From the NCBI GenBank assembly GCA_038320555.1, contig JBBQEJ010000004.1, positions 16,150-80,149 of the forward strand: a DNA stretch of 64,000 nt, in the 5' to 3' direction. The translations under genes were made by a program, and so were the position numbers. Under the pieces are notes generated by a model. The model made no database searches. It saw only the letters and a list, made by a program, of their open reading frames with translations, and was not told where the DNA came from. Every line of letters starts with the position of its first letter. Within the stretch, counting starts at the first letter, position 1. The stretch is from JALZOC01 sp038320555 (lineage in GTDB: Bacteria > Acidobacteriota > Vicinamibacteria > Vicinamibacterales > 2-12-FULL-66-21). Positions 1 through 9,465 of the stretch are shown here, piece by piece.

Positions 1-331
1 CGAGCAATTCGACCATCTCGAACGGCTTCGTCACATAATCGTCGGCGCCGAGCTTGAGCCCCACGACCTTGTCGACGATCTGTCCCTTGGCCGTCAGCAT
101 GATGACCGGCGTGTCAACGCCGCGCTTGCGGAGGTCGCGCAGCACGTCGAACCCGTTCAGGCGCGGCAGCATCACGTCGAGCAGCACGAGGTCGAACGCT
201 TCGCCGGCGGCGCGTTCGAGCCCGCTTTCGCCGTCGCGGCTCGTCTCGACCAGATACCCCTCGCGCGTGAGGCGATCGCGAAGCGTGAGCACCAGACCGG
301 GTTCGTCTTCGATGAGGAGCAGCCGCTTCAC
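1..331 (-). CDS. Response regulator, receiver domain (3' part outside the window)
   Basis: Translating the minus strand from a GTG at 331 gives a canonical CheY-like receiver: KRLLLIEDEPG at the N-terminus (acidic pair), the phospho-acceptor in VLLDVMLPRLNG, the Thr in VIMLTAKG and the Lys in DDYVTKPFE. The start overlaps the TGA of the upstream kinase as GTGA, so the two genes are translationally coupled and form a two-component pair. The gene leaves the window at base 1, so the output domain is unseen. By analogy with such pairs it is probably an OmpR-type winged helix, but that is inference. Confidence 0.9.
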   Translation of the reverse strand, partial: MKRLLLIEDEPGLVLTLRDRLTREGYLVETSRDGESGLERAAGEAFDLVLLDVMLPRLNGFDVLRDLRKRGVDTPVIMLTAKGQIVDKVVGLKLGADDYVTKPFEMVELL

Positions 332-2263
332 GCGCGGGATCCGTGCGCCTCGGACAACGCCGCGCGCCCGACCGGCTCTTGGCTCGCGGCGGGAAGGACA
401 ACGGTGAATTGACTGCCCGATCCCGGGGCGCTTTGAACGGTGATCCGTCCGCCGTGCGCTTCGACGATACGCTTGACGAGACTCAAGCCGAGGCCCGCAC
501 CTTGAATCTGCGCCGCGATGACGTCCGGGGCGCGATAGAACGGTTCGAAAATCCGGGCCTGATCGGCCGGCGCGATCCCGATCCCGCGATCGGCGATCGT
601 CACGAACACTTCGCGGCCCGCCTGATGCGCGCGAACGCCGATCCAGGCTCCCGTCCCTCCGTACTTGATGGCGTTGGCCACCAGATTCTGGAACACGCGG
701 CGCAGGGCCGCCTCGTCGCCGAGCACCGGCGGGAGCCGATCCGCGACGTCGTATTCAACCTGGATCCGCGCGGGGTCGACGAGCGACCGGAAGGAGTCGA
801 CGATCTCGTGAAGCATTGCGGAGATGGCAACCGGCCGGAGCGCAAAGCCCCGTTGTCCTGACTCGATGCCGGCGAACTCCAGGATCTGCTCCACCATCTC
901 GGTCAGCCGCCGTCCCTCGTTCCGCACGAGGTCGCCGTACTTGCGAATCTGCTCCTCGTCGCGCACGACCCCGTCGGCGAGGTTCTCGCCGGCCGATCGA
1001 ATCACGGCAAGCGGCGTTCGTAATTCATGCGACACGGCGGCGACAAACTCCATCTGCTGGCGGGCGAGCTCCTGCGCCCGTCGCGTCGAGAACACCAGCA
1101 GTCCCATGCTGGCGCCGAGGACGGCGAGGATGCTCGAGCTGACGATCAGATTGCGGCGGCGAGCCGCATTGACCGCGCGCTCGAGCGATCCTGAAGGATG
1201 GATCACGAGCAATCGCCAGCGCGGCGTTCCCGGTCCGGTCGTCCGGGTCGCGGCAGCCGCAGCAGCCGACGCTGCCATAGAGCCCACCGGGCCATTCTGC
1301 TGAACGATGATCGACAGGGGGCCCGTCTCCCGCATGGTCAACGTTCCCTTGGGGCCGGGTGGAAGCACGATCTGCCCGTGAACCGTCGAGCGGCCTCCTC
1401 TTGGCCGCGGCGTGGTCGTGGTGATCGATGTAAACCGGCGAATCTCCGAGGCAATCGACCCGAAGTCCTGCATTCGAACCTGGAACAGATCGACCGCGGC
1501 GTCCACCTTTGCCTCCGGCCTGGGCGAGAAGCCACTGGTCGAGTGGTAGACAGGCTCACGGTCGGCAAGGCTCACGACGGCCAGCTGGTAATCAAAGCCG
1601 TCCCCCGTCTGCCGGAAGTGCTGCTGCGCAAGCGCGGGCAACATGTCGTTCGTGGATGTAGTCACGATCTATCAACAGCACCGTGTACGACATCCCCGGC
1701 GACATGCGCACGTCGGCCCGTCCTGGATGCTCGCTGAAGAAAATCATGGGAGTGGGAATCAGGAGTGCCGGGACGCTGTCCCAGATCGGCGAGGGCATCG
1801 TACGCACAAAAAACGTTCCGGCCGGCGTCGTCTCATACCGGGCGCCGAGCTGTACGCGGATCGGTTCCATGGCGGCCGGCCATGTCACCGGTTCCAGCGC
1901 GTGGGTGCCCGGGTTGAATCGTTGCAGGGCCGGATCCAGATCCGAGCCGATGGTGTAGACCTCTTTGATCAGGCGCGGGTAGCGCGATGTCGCCTGCCAC
2001 CGGTCGTACCGAATCGTTACACGCGACGCCAGATCCTCTGTGGCTTGCGGATCAACCTGAAACAGCAGGTACGCGCGCGTGAGTTCGGCGTCGAAATCCT
2101 GCGCAAACCCTGACGCGCGCGTGTTCAGCGTGGCGCGCATGCGATCACGTTCGGCATCGCTGATGCGGCCGAGCCACTTGTACTGGAGCGTCGCGAGCAG
2201 TGCGATCAGTCCCAGCAAGGCGAGCGCGACGGCGAACATCGGCAGCCTGAATCGACCTCGCAT
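328..2263 (-). pseudogene. Sensor histidine kinase, interrupted by one frameshift
   Basis: Two overlapping minus-strand frames together make one kinase. The first (2263 to about 1650) has an N-terminal membrane segment (MFAVALALLGLIALLATL) and a periplasmic sensor region ending VLLIDRDYI. The second (about 1660 to 328) resumes with NDMLPALAQQHF and carries a second membrane segment, the H box SHELRTPLAVI, the N box NLVANAIKYG and the ATP-lid GLGLSLVKRI. Joined, they give roughly 640 residues, a normal size for a periplasmic-sensing kinase. The shift lies near 1645-1660 and equals one extra base (or two missing). TAGACT at 2270-2275 lies 6 nt before the ATG, suggesting a leaderless start. It pairs with the response regulator by a GTGA overlap. 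The shift could be a real mutation or a sequencing error. Confidence 0.85.
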
Positions 2264-2397
2264 GGGCCGAGTCTAGCACGCAGATTCGCTGGTCTCCTCC
2301 TGGAGCCACGAGGTTTTACGTCCTGAACAATCTCTTTGCGCCCACTTAACCATCGCGGCGCGTGGAACAACGATCATCGTACGACCGATCGCAGGTC

Positions 2398-2417
2398 CTT
2401 CCGCCTAAAGGCGGAAG
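2398..2417. repeat. REP-like palindrome (FRLKAEA motif)
   Basis: A perfect 8-bp stem with a 4-nt loop, CTTCCGCC-TAAA-GGCGGAAG, sits 33 nt before the start of the gene at 2450. Read in frame it encodes FRLKAEA. A second version with loop variation occurs at 56353-56372. I recall this palindrome as very abundant between genes in Vicinamibacteria genomes. Confidence 0.7.
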
Positions 2418-2449
2418 CCACAAGCGGAAGGTGGAGGAGAAGACCACAG

Positions 2450-3415
2450 ATGCGAATGCAGAATCTTGCCGCGAGGCTGATCGCCCTGACCGCGATCGCG
2501 GGTGTCTACCCGGCGGCGATCGCCCAGGAAGACAAGAAAGCCGTCGAGGTACTCGCGGGGGCGCGAAAGGCGATCGGCGGGAAGAAGCTCGACTCGCTGA
2601 AGACGCTCAGCGTTCAAGCGGCCATGCAGCGCAACGCGGGCAACTTTCAGATGAACAGCGATCTCGAGCTGTTCCTCGAGCTGCCTGACAAATACATGCG
2701 GTCTGAAAGCTCGAGCAACGCGATGGTCAACATGGCCAACACGCTGGGGTTCAATGGCGACCGGCCGCTGAAGTCCAACGGTCCCGCGGGTATCGCGTCC
2801 GGCGGCGGCATGATCATCCGGATGGGCGGGCCCGGCGGGCCGGCCGTCGGCAGCGGCGACAAACCCACCCCGGAGCAGCAGCAGCAAATCGACCGTCAGA
2901 TGGTCCGTTCTGCACGTCATGACATCAGTCGTCTGATGCTGGGGTGGTTTGGCATGACGCACCCCTCATTGAGCGCGCAGTACACGTATGCGGGAGAGGC
3001 GGAATCTCCGGACGGTAAGGCTTACGTCATCGACGTGAAGAACGCCGACGGCTTTGCGGCGCGGCTTTTCATCGACGAGAACACGCAGCTGCCGCTCATG
3101 CTCACCTACCACGGGCCTCAGCCTCGGATCGTCACCGCCGGCGGCCCGCGTCCCGCACCGGGTGGGGCGCAACCCGCGCCACAGGGGCAGACACGACAAG
3201 TGACTGAGGAAGAACGCAAGAAGCTCGCGGCTGACGCGGACAAGCAGATCCGTGAGATGGAGGAGCAGCCTCCTGTGATGGTCGAGTACACGCTTTTCTT
3301 CAACGACTGGCGCGAAGAGGACGGCATCAAGTTCCCTCACGCACTGCGCCGGGCATCTCCGACGGAATCGGTGTCGCAGTCGCGCAAGAACTGGCGCCTG
3401 GAAAGTACAGCGTGA
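2450..3415 (+). CDS. Exported protein of unknown function, 3' end replaced at a deletion junction
   Basis: I chose ATG 2450 because GGAGGAG lies just upstream and the signal peptide begins there (RMQNLAARLIALTAIAG...AIA, cleavage near AIAQ). The mature part of about 300 residues has a Gly/Pro-rich insert (about residues 120-145), a QQQQ stretch and a charged helix (TEEERKKLAADADKQIREME). It resembles small exported acidobacterial proteins that sit beside TonB receptors, with an outer-membrane lipoprotein-sorting-like fold as a guess. The ending is abnormal. After the plausible DGIKFPHALRRA at about 3345, the frame reads nonsense to a TGA at 3413 while the next frame already encodes a TonB-receptor N-terminal domain. 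The native C-terminus of this protein therefore seems deleted. Confidence 0.6.
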   Translation: MRMQNLAARLIALTAIAGVYPAAIAQEDKKAVEVLAGARKAIGGKKLDSLKTLSVQAAMQRNAGNFQMNSDLELFLELPDKYMRSESSSNAMVNMANTLGFNGDRPLKSNGPAGIASGGGMIIRMGGPGGPAVGSGDKPTPEQQQQIDRQMVRSARHDISRLMLGWFGMTHPSLSAQYTYAGEAESPDGKAYVIDVKNADGFAARLFIDENTQLPLMLTYHGPQPRIVTAGGPRPAPGGAQPAPQGQTRQVTEEERKKLAADADKQIREMEEQPPVMVEYTLFFNDWREEDGIKFPHALRRASPTESVSQSRKNWRLESTA

Positions 3416-4050
3416 CGGTGAGCTTCCCCGGCTTCGAGACGCGAACCGTTCCGGACCTTCGAGTACGCGCCGGGGACAATCACCGCGATGTGACGCTGGC
3501 AATCCAGAAGGTCGATCAGGCGGTGTCGGTCGGGCGCGATCCTGCCGCTTCCGCCTCAGACCCCAACGGCAATCGGTTCAACACCGTGCTGTCGAAGGAA
3601 CAGATCGATGCATTGCCCGACGACCCGGATGAAATGGAACGGGTGTTGATGGATATGGCCGGGCCGGGCGCCACGATTCGCGTTGACGGCTTCCGCGGCG
3701 GCCGGCTGCCGCCCAAGTCTCAAATCCGCTCGCTCCGATTCTCGCGCGACCTCTTCGCCGCGGAAAACCACTTCGGCCAGCGGCCGGCCAGCGGAGCCAT
3801 GCCGGGCGGCCCGACGATGTTGATCCAGCGTGTCGGTCCCGGGGGAGCCGGCGACATGCTCGGGATGCTTGGCGGCGGTGGCGCAGAAGACAAGCGCGTC
3901 AGGTTCGAGCTGTACGTGTCGGCGCAGAATCTTTTCAATCACGTGAACCCGATCGGATTCTCGGGCGTGATGACCTCTCCGTTCTTCGGCCAGCCCACGG
4001 CCGCCATGCCGGGCAGACGGCTCGATCTGGGGATGAGGATTGGGTTCTGA
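3343..4050 (+). pseudogene. TonB-dependent receptor remnant (CarboxypepD_reg plus plug fused to last barrel strands)
   Basis: The readable frame begins without a start codon near 3343 (TAPGISDG...ELAPGKYSVTVSFPGFETR), which is the C-terminal half of a carboxypeptidase-regulatory-like domain. It continues into a plug (KEQIDALPDDPDEMERVLMDMAG..., then IRVDGFRGGRLPPKSQIRSL, then FSRDLFAAENH). At about 3771 it jumps to a Gly/Pro/Met-rich segment and the final barrel strands (RVRFELYVSAQNLFNHVNP...MRIGF, ending in the aromatic residue typical of outer-membrane proteins). Intact members run to about 900-1000 residues, so the signal peptide, first half domain and most of the barrel are missing. A GTG at 3412 could start a 212-residue product, but it could not form a transporter. 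Confidence 0.75.
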
Positions 4051-4095
4051 GCCGTGGTGCCTCGCGAACTACGCGCGCCCGACGACGAGGTAATG

Positions 4096-5241
4096 CTAAC
4101 GATTGTTCCTTAGCGTGCGGTCCATCACGAGAAAGTACGGGAGGGCAAGCGCGGAGATCGCGGCGGCGACGCCGAAGGCGGAGCGAAATCCGAAGTGCTG
4201 GATGATCCAGCCCATGCTGGTCGAACCCGTGCCGATCCCGGTATCGAAGGCCGCGAGGATCGCGCCGAATGCCGCGCCGCGCCGGGCGGCGCTGACATCG
4301 CGCATCACGTATCCGACATACACCGGGTAGGCGGTGCCAAACCCGGTACCAAACACGATCGCGGACGCAATCATCCATCCGCGAGTTCCGCCAATCGACA
4401 GCAATGCCAACCCCACGCTGATGAAGACCAGACACGGCACGAACACCCGCTTGTAGCCCCATCGATCCCCGAGACGGCCGGCCATCGGGCGGATGCACAG
4501 AATGACCAGTGCCAGCGTCGTCAGATAGATGCCCTTGGGCGTGACGTGGTTGGCGTCGGCGTACATCGCCGCGAAACTCGTGATGCCGCCGTATCCGAAG
4601 GAATACAAGAACAGCGAGAGCGACATCACGAGGACGCGCCACTCGAGGATGCCGCGCGTCCGCTCGTGTTCCGCCGGCGCCTCGGGAGGCGTGTCCGTGA
4701 GAAAGAACGCAATCACCCCCATCAGCATGTTGAGGGCGGCTGCGAGAGCGCACAGCCACCACCAGCCGCGGCGATAAATCCAGAACCCGACCGTCGGCGC
4801 GACGGCGATCGCCGCGACCGTCGCGAGCCCCCAGTACCCGATTCCCTCCGCCCGGCGGCGTTCCGGCAGCATGTTCGTCATGTAGGCGGCCGATGCCGAC
4901 AACAGTCCCGACCAGAACACGCCGTGGACGACGACGAGCCCGAGCATCCAGCGGTAGTCGGTGATCAGGCCGTACGCAATCGAGAAGAGGGTCAGCGCGA
5001 TGCTCGACGTGATGAGCACGCGGCGCTGCCCGACCCGATCGGCCATCGCGCCGGTCAACGGCGCGGAGAAGGCGGAGGAGTAAGTGAGGAATCCAAGAAA
5101 CAGCCCAGAGGCGAACGTCGACCCGCCCAGATCGATGATGTGAAATGGGGCGGTCGGCAGCAACTGGAACGCCGAGAGGAAGACCGTGAAGCTGAACCCG
5201 CACATCACAAAGAAGCGCGGGGTGAACAGGCGATCGGACAA
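4096..5241 (-). CDS. Major facilitator superfamily transporter
   Basis: This is an inner-membrane permease of about 381 residues with twelve hydrophobic segments. The loop 2-3 signature of the family is visible as GAMADRVGQRRVL, and its repeat in the second half as GRLGDRWGYKRV. The substrate cannot be told; sugar- or drug-efflux MFS proteins of this size look alike. The frame is open back to 5355, but that stretch overlaps an inverted repeat (5284-5446) and has no transporter-like sequence. I therefore prefer TTG 5241, which places the first helix at residue 10; this start is uncertain. It is convergent with the TonB remnant. Confidence 0.8.
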   Translation of the reverse strand: MSDRLFTPRFFVMCGFSFTVFLSAFQLLPTAPFHIIDLGGSTFASGLFLGFLTYSSAFSAPLTGAMADRVGQRRVLITSSIALTLFSIAYGLITDYRWMLGLVVVHGVFWSGLLSASAAYMTNMLPERRRAEGIGYWGLATVAAIAVAPTVGFWIYRRGWWWLCALAAALNMLMGVIAFFLTDTPPEAPAEHERTRGILEWRVLVMSLSLFLYSFGYGGITSFAAMYADANHVTPKGIYLTTLALVILCIRPMAGRLGDRWGYKRVFVPCLVFISVGLALLSIGGTRGWMIASAIVFGTGFGTAYPVYVGYVMRDVSAARRGAAFGAILAAFDTGIGTGSTSMGWIIQHFGFRSAFGVAAAISALALPYFLVMDRTLRNNR

Positions 5242-5283
5242 CTTGGTGACGATCGTACACGATCCTTCAGAGCCCAAGAGCTC

Positions 5284-5446
5284 ACAGAAGATCAGGAGAT
5301 CAGGAGATGTTCTTTTTTGAGAAAGGATCTCGCGCTCTTCTCGGAACCGCGCCAAGGCCCCGGCAGTTTTAGGACTCTCGAAGGTTTTGTGTCCTGGGCG
5401 CGCCGCACGAGAGCCAAAGTCAACTCCTGAACTCCTGACCTCCTGT
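5284..5446. repeat. Long imperfect inverted repeat (CAGGAG family)
   Basis: The left arm at 5284-5309 (ACAGAAGATCAGGAG then ATCAGGAG) is complementary to the right arm at 5421-5446 (CTCCTGAACTCCTGACCTCCTGT) with few mismatches. It lies between the divergent MFS transporter and the 5483 gene and resembles the repeats at 8286-8343 and 36165-36292. Confidence 0.65.
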
Positions 5447-5482
5447 TAAGAGGTACGAATTTCTGTACGCTAATATCGGGAG

Positions 5483-6001
5483 ATGCAGGATCTGAGCGAA
5501 TTCCGACCGTCGAAGCTGTGGAAGAGGATGTCCGCGGAGCGCCGGATGGCGGCGGCGGAGCTGTTCTGGGCCGACGAGCAGTCAACCGAACAGCAGATCG
5601 AGGCCGTCGGGGCGCTGGCGGCGCACATGAAGTTCCGTGCGAAGAGCGTCGTCGGCCTTCCGATTCAGAAGAAGGCGAAGTACCTCGCGACGCTGCCGGC
5701 CGTGTCGGACGCTGTCGCAGCGCGAGCGCTCGTGAATTACCACCTCGCGCGGCAGCGGCCGATGATGGCGGCCTTTCTCGACAGCCTCGGGATCGGGCAC
5801 GAGGACGGCCTGATCAGCGAAGAGAACGTGGCGAAACTGGACCGTGAGAAGCTGCGGACCGCCGCGGCGGAGCTGGCGACGAAGTATCCGCCTGAAGACG
5901 TGTCGCTCTATTTCAAGACCCTCGTCTCCCAGGATCCGGATACCTGGGGCATGCTGGCGGAGCTCACGACGGGCGACTCGCCGGTTCCGAAAGCGCCCTG
6001 A
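5483..6001 (+). CDS. Conserved hypothetical protein, helical, 172 aa
   Basis: I do not recognise the family. The protein is mostly alpha-helical and charged, with no signal peptide, membrane segment or known motif. It begins LSEFRPSKLWKRMSAERR and ends in a short Pro-containing tail. The length and lack of low complexity support a real cytoplasmic protein. TAATAT at 5471-5476 ends exactly 6 nt before the ATG, a leaderless arrangement seen repeatedly in this window. Its 3' end overlaps the convergent amine oxidase frame by about 38 bp. Confidence 0.65.
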   Translation: MQDLSEFRPSKLWKRMSAERRMAAAELFWADEQSTEQQIEAVGALAAHMKFRAKSVVGLPIQKKAKYLATLPAVSDAVAARALVNYHLARQRPMMAAFLDSLGIGHEDGLISEENVAKLDREKLRTAAAELATKYPPEDVSLYFKTLVSQDPDTWGMLAELTTGDSPVPKAP

Positions 6002-7311
6002 CCTCCGCGGCTGCCCGCTTTCCGGATTCGATCGCGCCACTCATATAGCCTTGCCATCGCACGCTGGTATGTTCTCCCGCGAACACGACGCGGCCGGCGG
6101 GGCGCGCCAGCCAGGACCGCAGCGTCGGGTCGAACGAGGGATCGAACACCGCATAGCCACCGCGGGCCCATGGGTCGTCTTCCCACGTCACCGTCTGCAT
6201 CGCGAGCAGCGGCGCCGGTCTACCGAGCCACGAAAGCCTCTCGATCAGCCCGCGCTCGCCTTCGGAGACAACGATGTCACGCAGGGCGCGCGAGGCGCGA
6301 CCGCCGGCAAGCAGACTGAGGATGCCCGACCGGGCGCGCTGATCCTCGGCGCCATCCCAGAGAGCACCCGTCGGCAAATCGGAGCCGAAGGCCCGGGATC
6401 GGCGATGGCTACGCCAAAACGGCTTTTCGAACTGAAGCAACATGCGTGTGGCGGCCCCGTACTTGAGCGTCGCAATTGCGCGGGCCTGATCATCCGGCAG
6501 AACGGGGGTCGAACTCGACGTCGCGGAGGGTCGAAGCTGGAAGCGCGGCGACACAGAAATCCCCCAGGAGCTCCGATCGCTTTCCGCGCTCGTCGAGTGT
6601 CACGCGCACGCCGGTCGTATCCTGACGAATCCTTCGGATCACCGTCTGCAACAGGACCTTCCCGTGCAGGGCGCGTGCTATCGCGCGCGGCAGCCGGTCG
6701 TTGCCGCCGCTGATTCTGTGAAAACTACGCCCAGGCGCACCGCCGGAGGCAAGCTGATCGACAAGCACGATTAGAGAGAGGTCCTCGGGATCGGCAAGAA
6801 AGAATCCGCGAAGGCCGCGCAGGCTGGCCCTCAGGGCGACATCAGCGTGCACCTTTTCGAGCCAACTGGCGATCGACTGTTGTGCCAGCTGCTGTGCAAC
6901 CGCAGAGTCCCAGCGCTTCCCAGCCAGACAGTAGTCGGCAACCTCGCGTGTCAGCCCCCGTGCCGATTCTCCGAAGGCGCCTGCTACGCTACGAACGCGC
7001 CGGCGGCCGGCCCGATCTGGTCCGTAGTATTTGAAACCATCGCGCAGAATTCGCACCGGCTTCAACCTGACGGCAGCCGCGAGCTCGAGCACGAACGATT
7101 GTTCATCTTCGATGAGATCCGCACCAGCCTCGGCGTGCAATCCGCCGGCAAAACCGCTGCGAAGCGTGTGGACCCGACCACCTACCCGCTCGCGGGCCTC
7201 AGCGATTGTGACCGACGCTCCGGCGCTTTCGAGATCCCGCGCCGCGGAAAGCCCTGCAAGCCCTGCCCCGGCAACAATGACGTGTTTTCCTGAGAGTTCC
7301 TTCGTGGCCAT
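5964..7311 (-). pseudogene. FAD-dependent amine oxidase, one-base frameshift in a G5/C5 run
   Basis: The N-terminal frame from ATG 7311 has the Rossmann dinucleotide motif VIVAGAGLAGLSAA, then EARERVGGRVHT typical of flavin monoamine oxidases, and runs to LRDVEFDP. The second frame continues with VLPDDQARAIATLKYGA and ends with the FAD-binding C-terminal signature VFAGEHTS...YMSGAIESGKRAA. The shift falls in the five-base homopolymer at 6504-6508; four bases there would restore about 448 residues in one frame. That pattern suggests a homopolymer sequencing error rather than true loss. The enzyme would oxidise an amine or amino acid, substrate unknown. TATGCT stands 6 nt before the start. Confidence 0.85.
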
Positions 7312-7337
7312 TTCAGAAGCATAAGATATGAACAGCC

Positions 7338-8204
7338 ATGCTGACTTTTCTGTTCACGGCCCTGACACTCGCGCAGACCGCCGAGCCCTCTGCCGGGACG
7401 CTCGACACACAGCTCCGCCAGATCATTGCGGCGAGCGGCGCGGAGGTCGCCGTCGCGTATCGCACGCTCGACGGACGAACCGAGCTGCTCGTCGACGCGG
7501 ACAAACCGTTCCATGCCGCAAGCACGATGAAGGTTCCCGTGATGATAGAGCTCTTCCGACAGGCGCGCGCCGGCACGCTCTCGCTGGACGACCCGCTCCC
7601 CATCCGCAACGATTTCCGCAGCATCGTCGACGGCAGTCCCTACAAGCTCAGCGAGGGAGACGATTCGGACAAGGACGTTTATGCGGTCATCGGAAAGACC
7701 ATGACGCTGGCTCAGTTGTGTGACGCGATGATCACCGTCAGCAGCAATTTTGCAGCAAACCTGCTCATTGAAAAGGTCGGCGTGGAGAACGTCCGTCACA
7801 CCGTCACCGCACTCGGTGCGGACGGAATGCAGGTTCTTCGCGGCGTGGAGGACCAGAAGGCCTTTGACAAAGGGTTGAACAACACGACGACCGCGCGCGG
7901 CTTGATGGTGCTCCTCGATGGGATCGCGCACGGACGAGCGGTGGACGCGCAATCCGATGCGGAGATGGTCGAGATTCTGAAACGGCAGACGTTCAACGAC
8001 GCCATTCCGGCGGGTCTTCCCCCCGGAACCCCCGTGGCGCACAAGACGGGCAACATCACCAGGATTCATCACGACGCCGCCGTTGTTTACGCGTCGCGCC
8101 CTTACGTGCTCGTGCTGCTGGTCCGGGGAATCGAAGATCAGAAGAAGAGCGCGGCGCTCATGTCGGAGCTGTCGAAGGCGATCTACGACGCCAACGCCCG
8201 CTGA
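7338..8204 (+). CDS. Class A beta-lactamase-like serine hydrolase, exported
   Basis: A short signal peptide (MLTFLFTALTLAQ) precedes a 288-residue protein with the class A order of motifs: Ser-Thr-Met-Lys at about residue 62 (S-x-x-K), SSN at about 135 in place of the usual SDN, and HKTGN near the C-terminus (K-T-G). The omega-loop E-x-x-L-N is not plain; the corresponding stretch reads DKGLNNTTTAR, with a Glu-Asp further upstream (GVEDQKAFD). It is therefore a Beta-lactamase2-type hydrolase whose deacylating residue is uncertain, and real beta-lactam hydrolysis is unproven. It is divergent from the amine oxidase with only 26 bp between starts. Confidence 0.85.
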   Translation: MLTFLFTALTLAQTAEPSAGTLDTQLRQIIAASGAEVAVAYRTLDGRTELLVDADKPFHAASTMKVPVMIELFRQARAGTLSLDDPLPIRNDFRSIVDGSPYKLSEGDDSDKDVYAVIGKTMTLAQLCDAMITVSSNFAANLLIEKVGVENVRHTVTALGADGMQVLRGVEDQKAFDKGLNNTTTARGLMVLLDGIAHGRAVDAQSDAEMVEILKRQTFNDAIPAGLPPGTPVAHKTGNITRIHHDAAVVYASRPYVLVLLVRGIEDQKKSAALMSELSKAIYDANAR

Positions 8205-8285
8205 CCTTCGCGGACCAGCACCCGGGCCAATGGGGCGGCCGTTCAGCCTAATCACGTGTCCCTCGCGACCGGCACATCAAAAACC

Positions 8286-8343
8286 AAACAGGAGATCAAG
8301 AGATCAGAAGAAAATATTTTTCTCCTGATCTCCTATTCTGTTT
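8286..8343. repeat. Inverted repeat between convergent genes, possible bidirectional terminator
   Basis: AAACAGGAGATCAAGAGATC on the left pairs with GATCTCCTATTCTGTTT on the right around an A/T-rich centre (GAAAATATTTTTC). It lies between the stops of the beta-lactamase-like gene and the barrel gene at 8415. The A tract and T tract could end transcription both ways. The right flank TGTTTGATCTTGG followed shortly by GTGACAGTG is shared with the element at 36165-36292. Confidence 0.6.
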
Positions 8344-8414
8344 GATCTTGGCAGCCAAGACGATGTGACAGTGGCAACGGTCGAATCTAGACCGCTTACG
8401 GGATTCCCCCGGCC

Positions 8415-9272
8415 TCAAAACACATACACGAAATTCACGATCGGAAACGCGAAGAACTCGTCAGACCCGATCGGAAAGCCGAGCGCGAGATCGGCCGACA
8501 ACCGCTCGCCGAAAAACCGGACGCCGGCCGACGCGACGCCGTTGCCGTCCTTCCAGAGATAATTCTCGCTCATCATCTTCAGATTGCGCCGGACCTGCCG
8601 CTCGCCGCCCACCATGACGACGCCGGAGCGGCCTCCGTTGTTGCCGTAGGCCATGCCCCCGCCGATCGTGAATGAGCCCCTCGCGGTGCCTGATGTGCTG
8701 ACGGCGTACGCCACGCCACCGCCGTCGCCCCCCGCGTTAAAGGCCTGAAATACTCCCACGGCGACGTCGGTCGAGGACGACTTCAGTATCTGCACCTTTG
8801 GCGTAATCCAGAAGGGGCGATCGCCATCGTCAAACCCGAACAAGAGAGGCGTGCCGCCGCCGACGGAAAACCGATCAGTGACCCCGATCTGGACGAATGG
8901 CATCAGGAATTCGTAGACGCCCAGGTACGTCTGGCCACGCGCCAGCGATCGTCCGGTGGGGGCAAAAAACAGCCGGGTGGCGTTTGGGTCTGGCGGCATG
9001 AACTCTCCGCGAGCAAGGCTCCCCGTGACCTCTTTCAGAGTGTCGATGTCGGATCGTTTTGCCGTGACGATGGCGCCCGCCTGTGTTCTGAACACGACTT
9101 CGTTCGGATCTTCGCGTTCGATCGTGCCGTAAAGTCTGGAACCGTCCCGCAGTACGAGCTCGTACAGAGTGATCTGCTGCTCCGCTGAACCGGACGGTGG
9201 CGCGCCGGCCTGTGCCGGAACTGCCGGTACCACGAGCGCCAGGGTGGCAATCAATAGAATCTGTCGGGTCAT
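8415..9272 (-). CDS. Exported protein, probable small outer-membrane barrel
   Basis: ATG 9272 has GGAG upstream and starts a signal peptide (MTRQILLIATLALVVPAVPAQA). Residues about 30-90 form a charged N-terminal domain (LVLRDGSRLYGTIERED...AKRSDIDTL) reminiscent of small beta-rich modules. The remainder alternates Gly and hydrophobic residues in strand-like segments (FSVGGGTPLLFGFDDG, GGERQVRRNLKMMSENYLWKDG) and ends FPIVNFVYVF, with a terminal Phe typical of BAM substrates. I do not know a characterised relative. An outer-membrane location is inference from the pattern. Confidence 0.7.
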   Translation of the reverse strand: MTRQILLIATLALVVPAVPAQAGAPPSGSAEQQITLYELVLRDGSRLYGTIEREDPNEVVFRTQAGAIVTAKRSDIDTLKEVTGSLARGEFMPPDPNATRLFFAPTGRSLARGQTYLGVYEFLMPFVQIGVTDRFSVGGGTPLLFGFDDGDRPFWITPKVQILKSSSTDVAVGVFQAFNAGGDGGGVAYAVSTSGTARGSFTIGGGMAYGNNGGRSGVVMVGGERQVRRNLKMMSENYLWKDGNGVASAGVRFFGERLSADLALGFPIGSDEFFAFPIVNFVYVF

Positions 9273-9465
9273 GACTGTTCTCCGAGGGAGCCTGATTCAA
9301 CAACCGCACGTGACGCTGGTACCGGTGGGTGCACACCTCTCCCGGCTGTGAAGGACGCGAGAGCCCTGAAAGACGCGTTGACTGCGGTGGTGCGAAACAT
9401 CATGCAAGCACGATACGGCCGTGCTCGCTGAGAAGTCGTGAAGGGAGCCTGAAGAAGGGTGAAAA

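Noticed and set aside
4195..5430. 411-codon plus-strand frame opposite the MFS transporter
   Set aside because: Arg/Glu/His-rich shadow of a high-GC gene with no motif; the opposite strand has clear membrane helices and MFS signatures.
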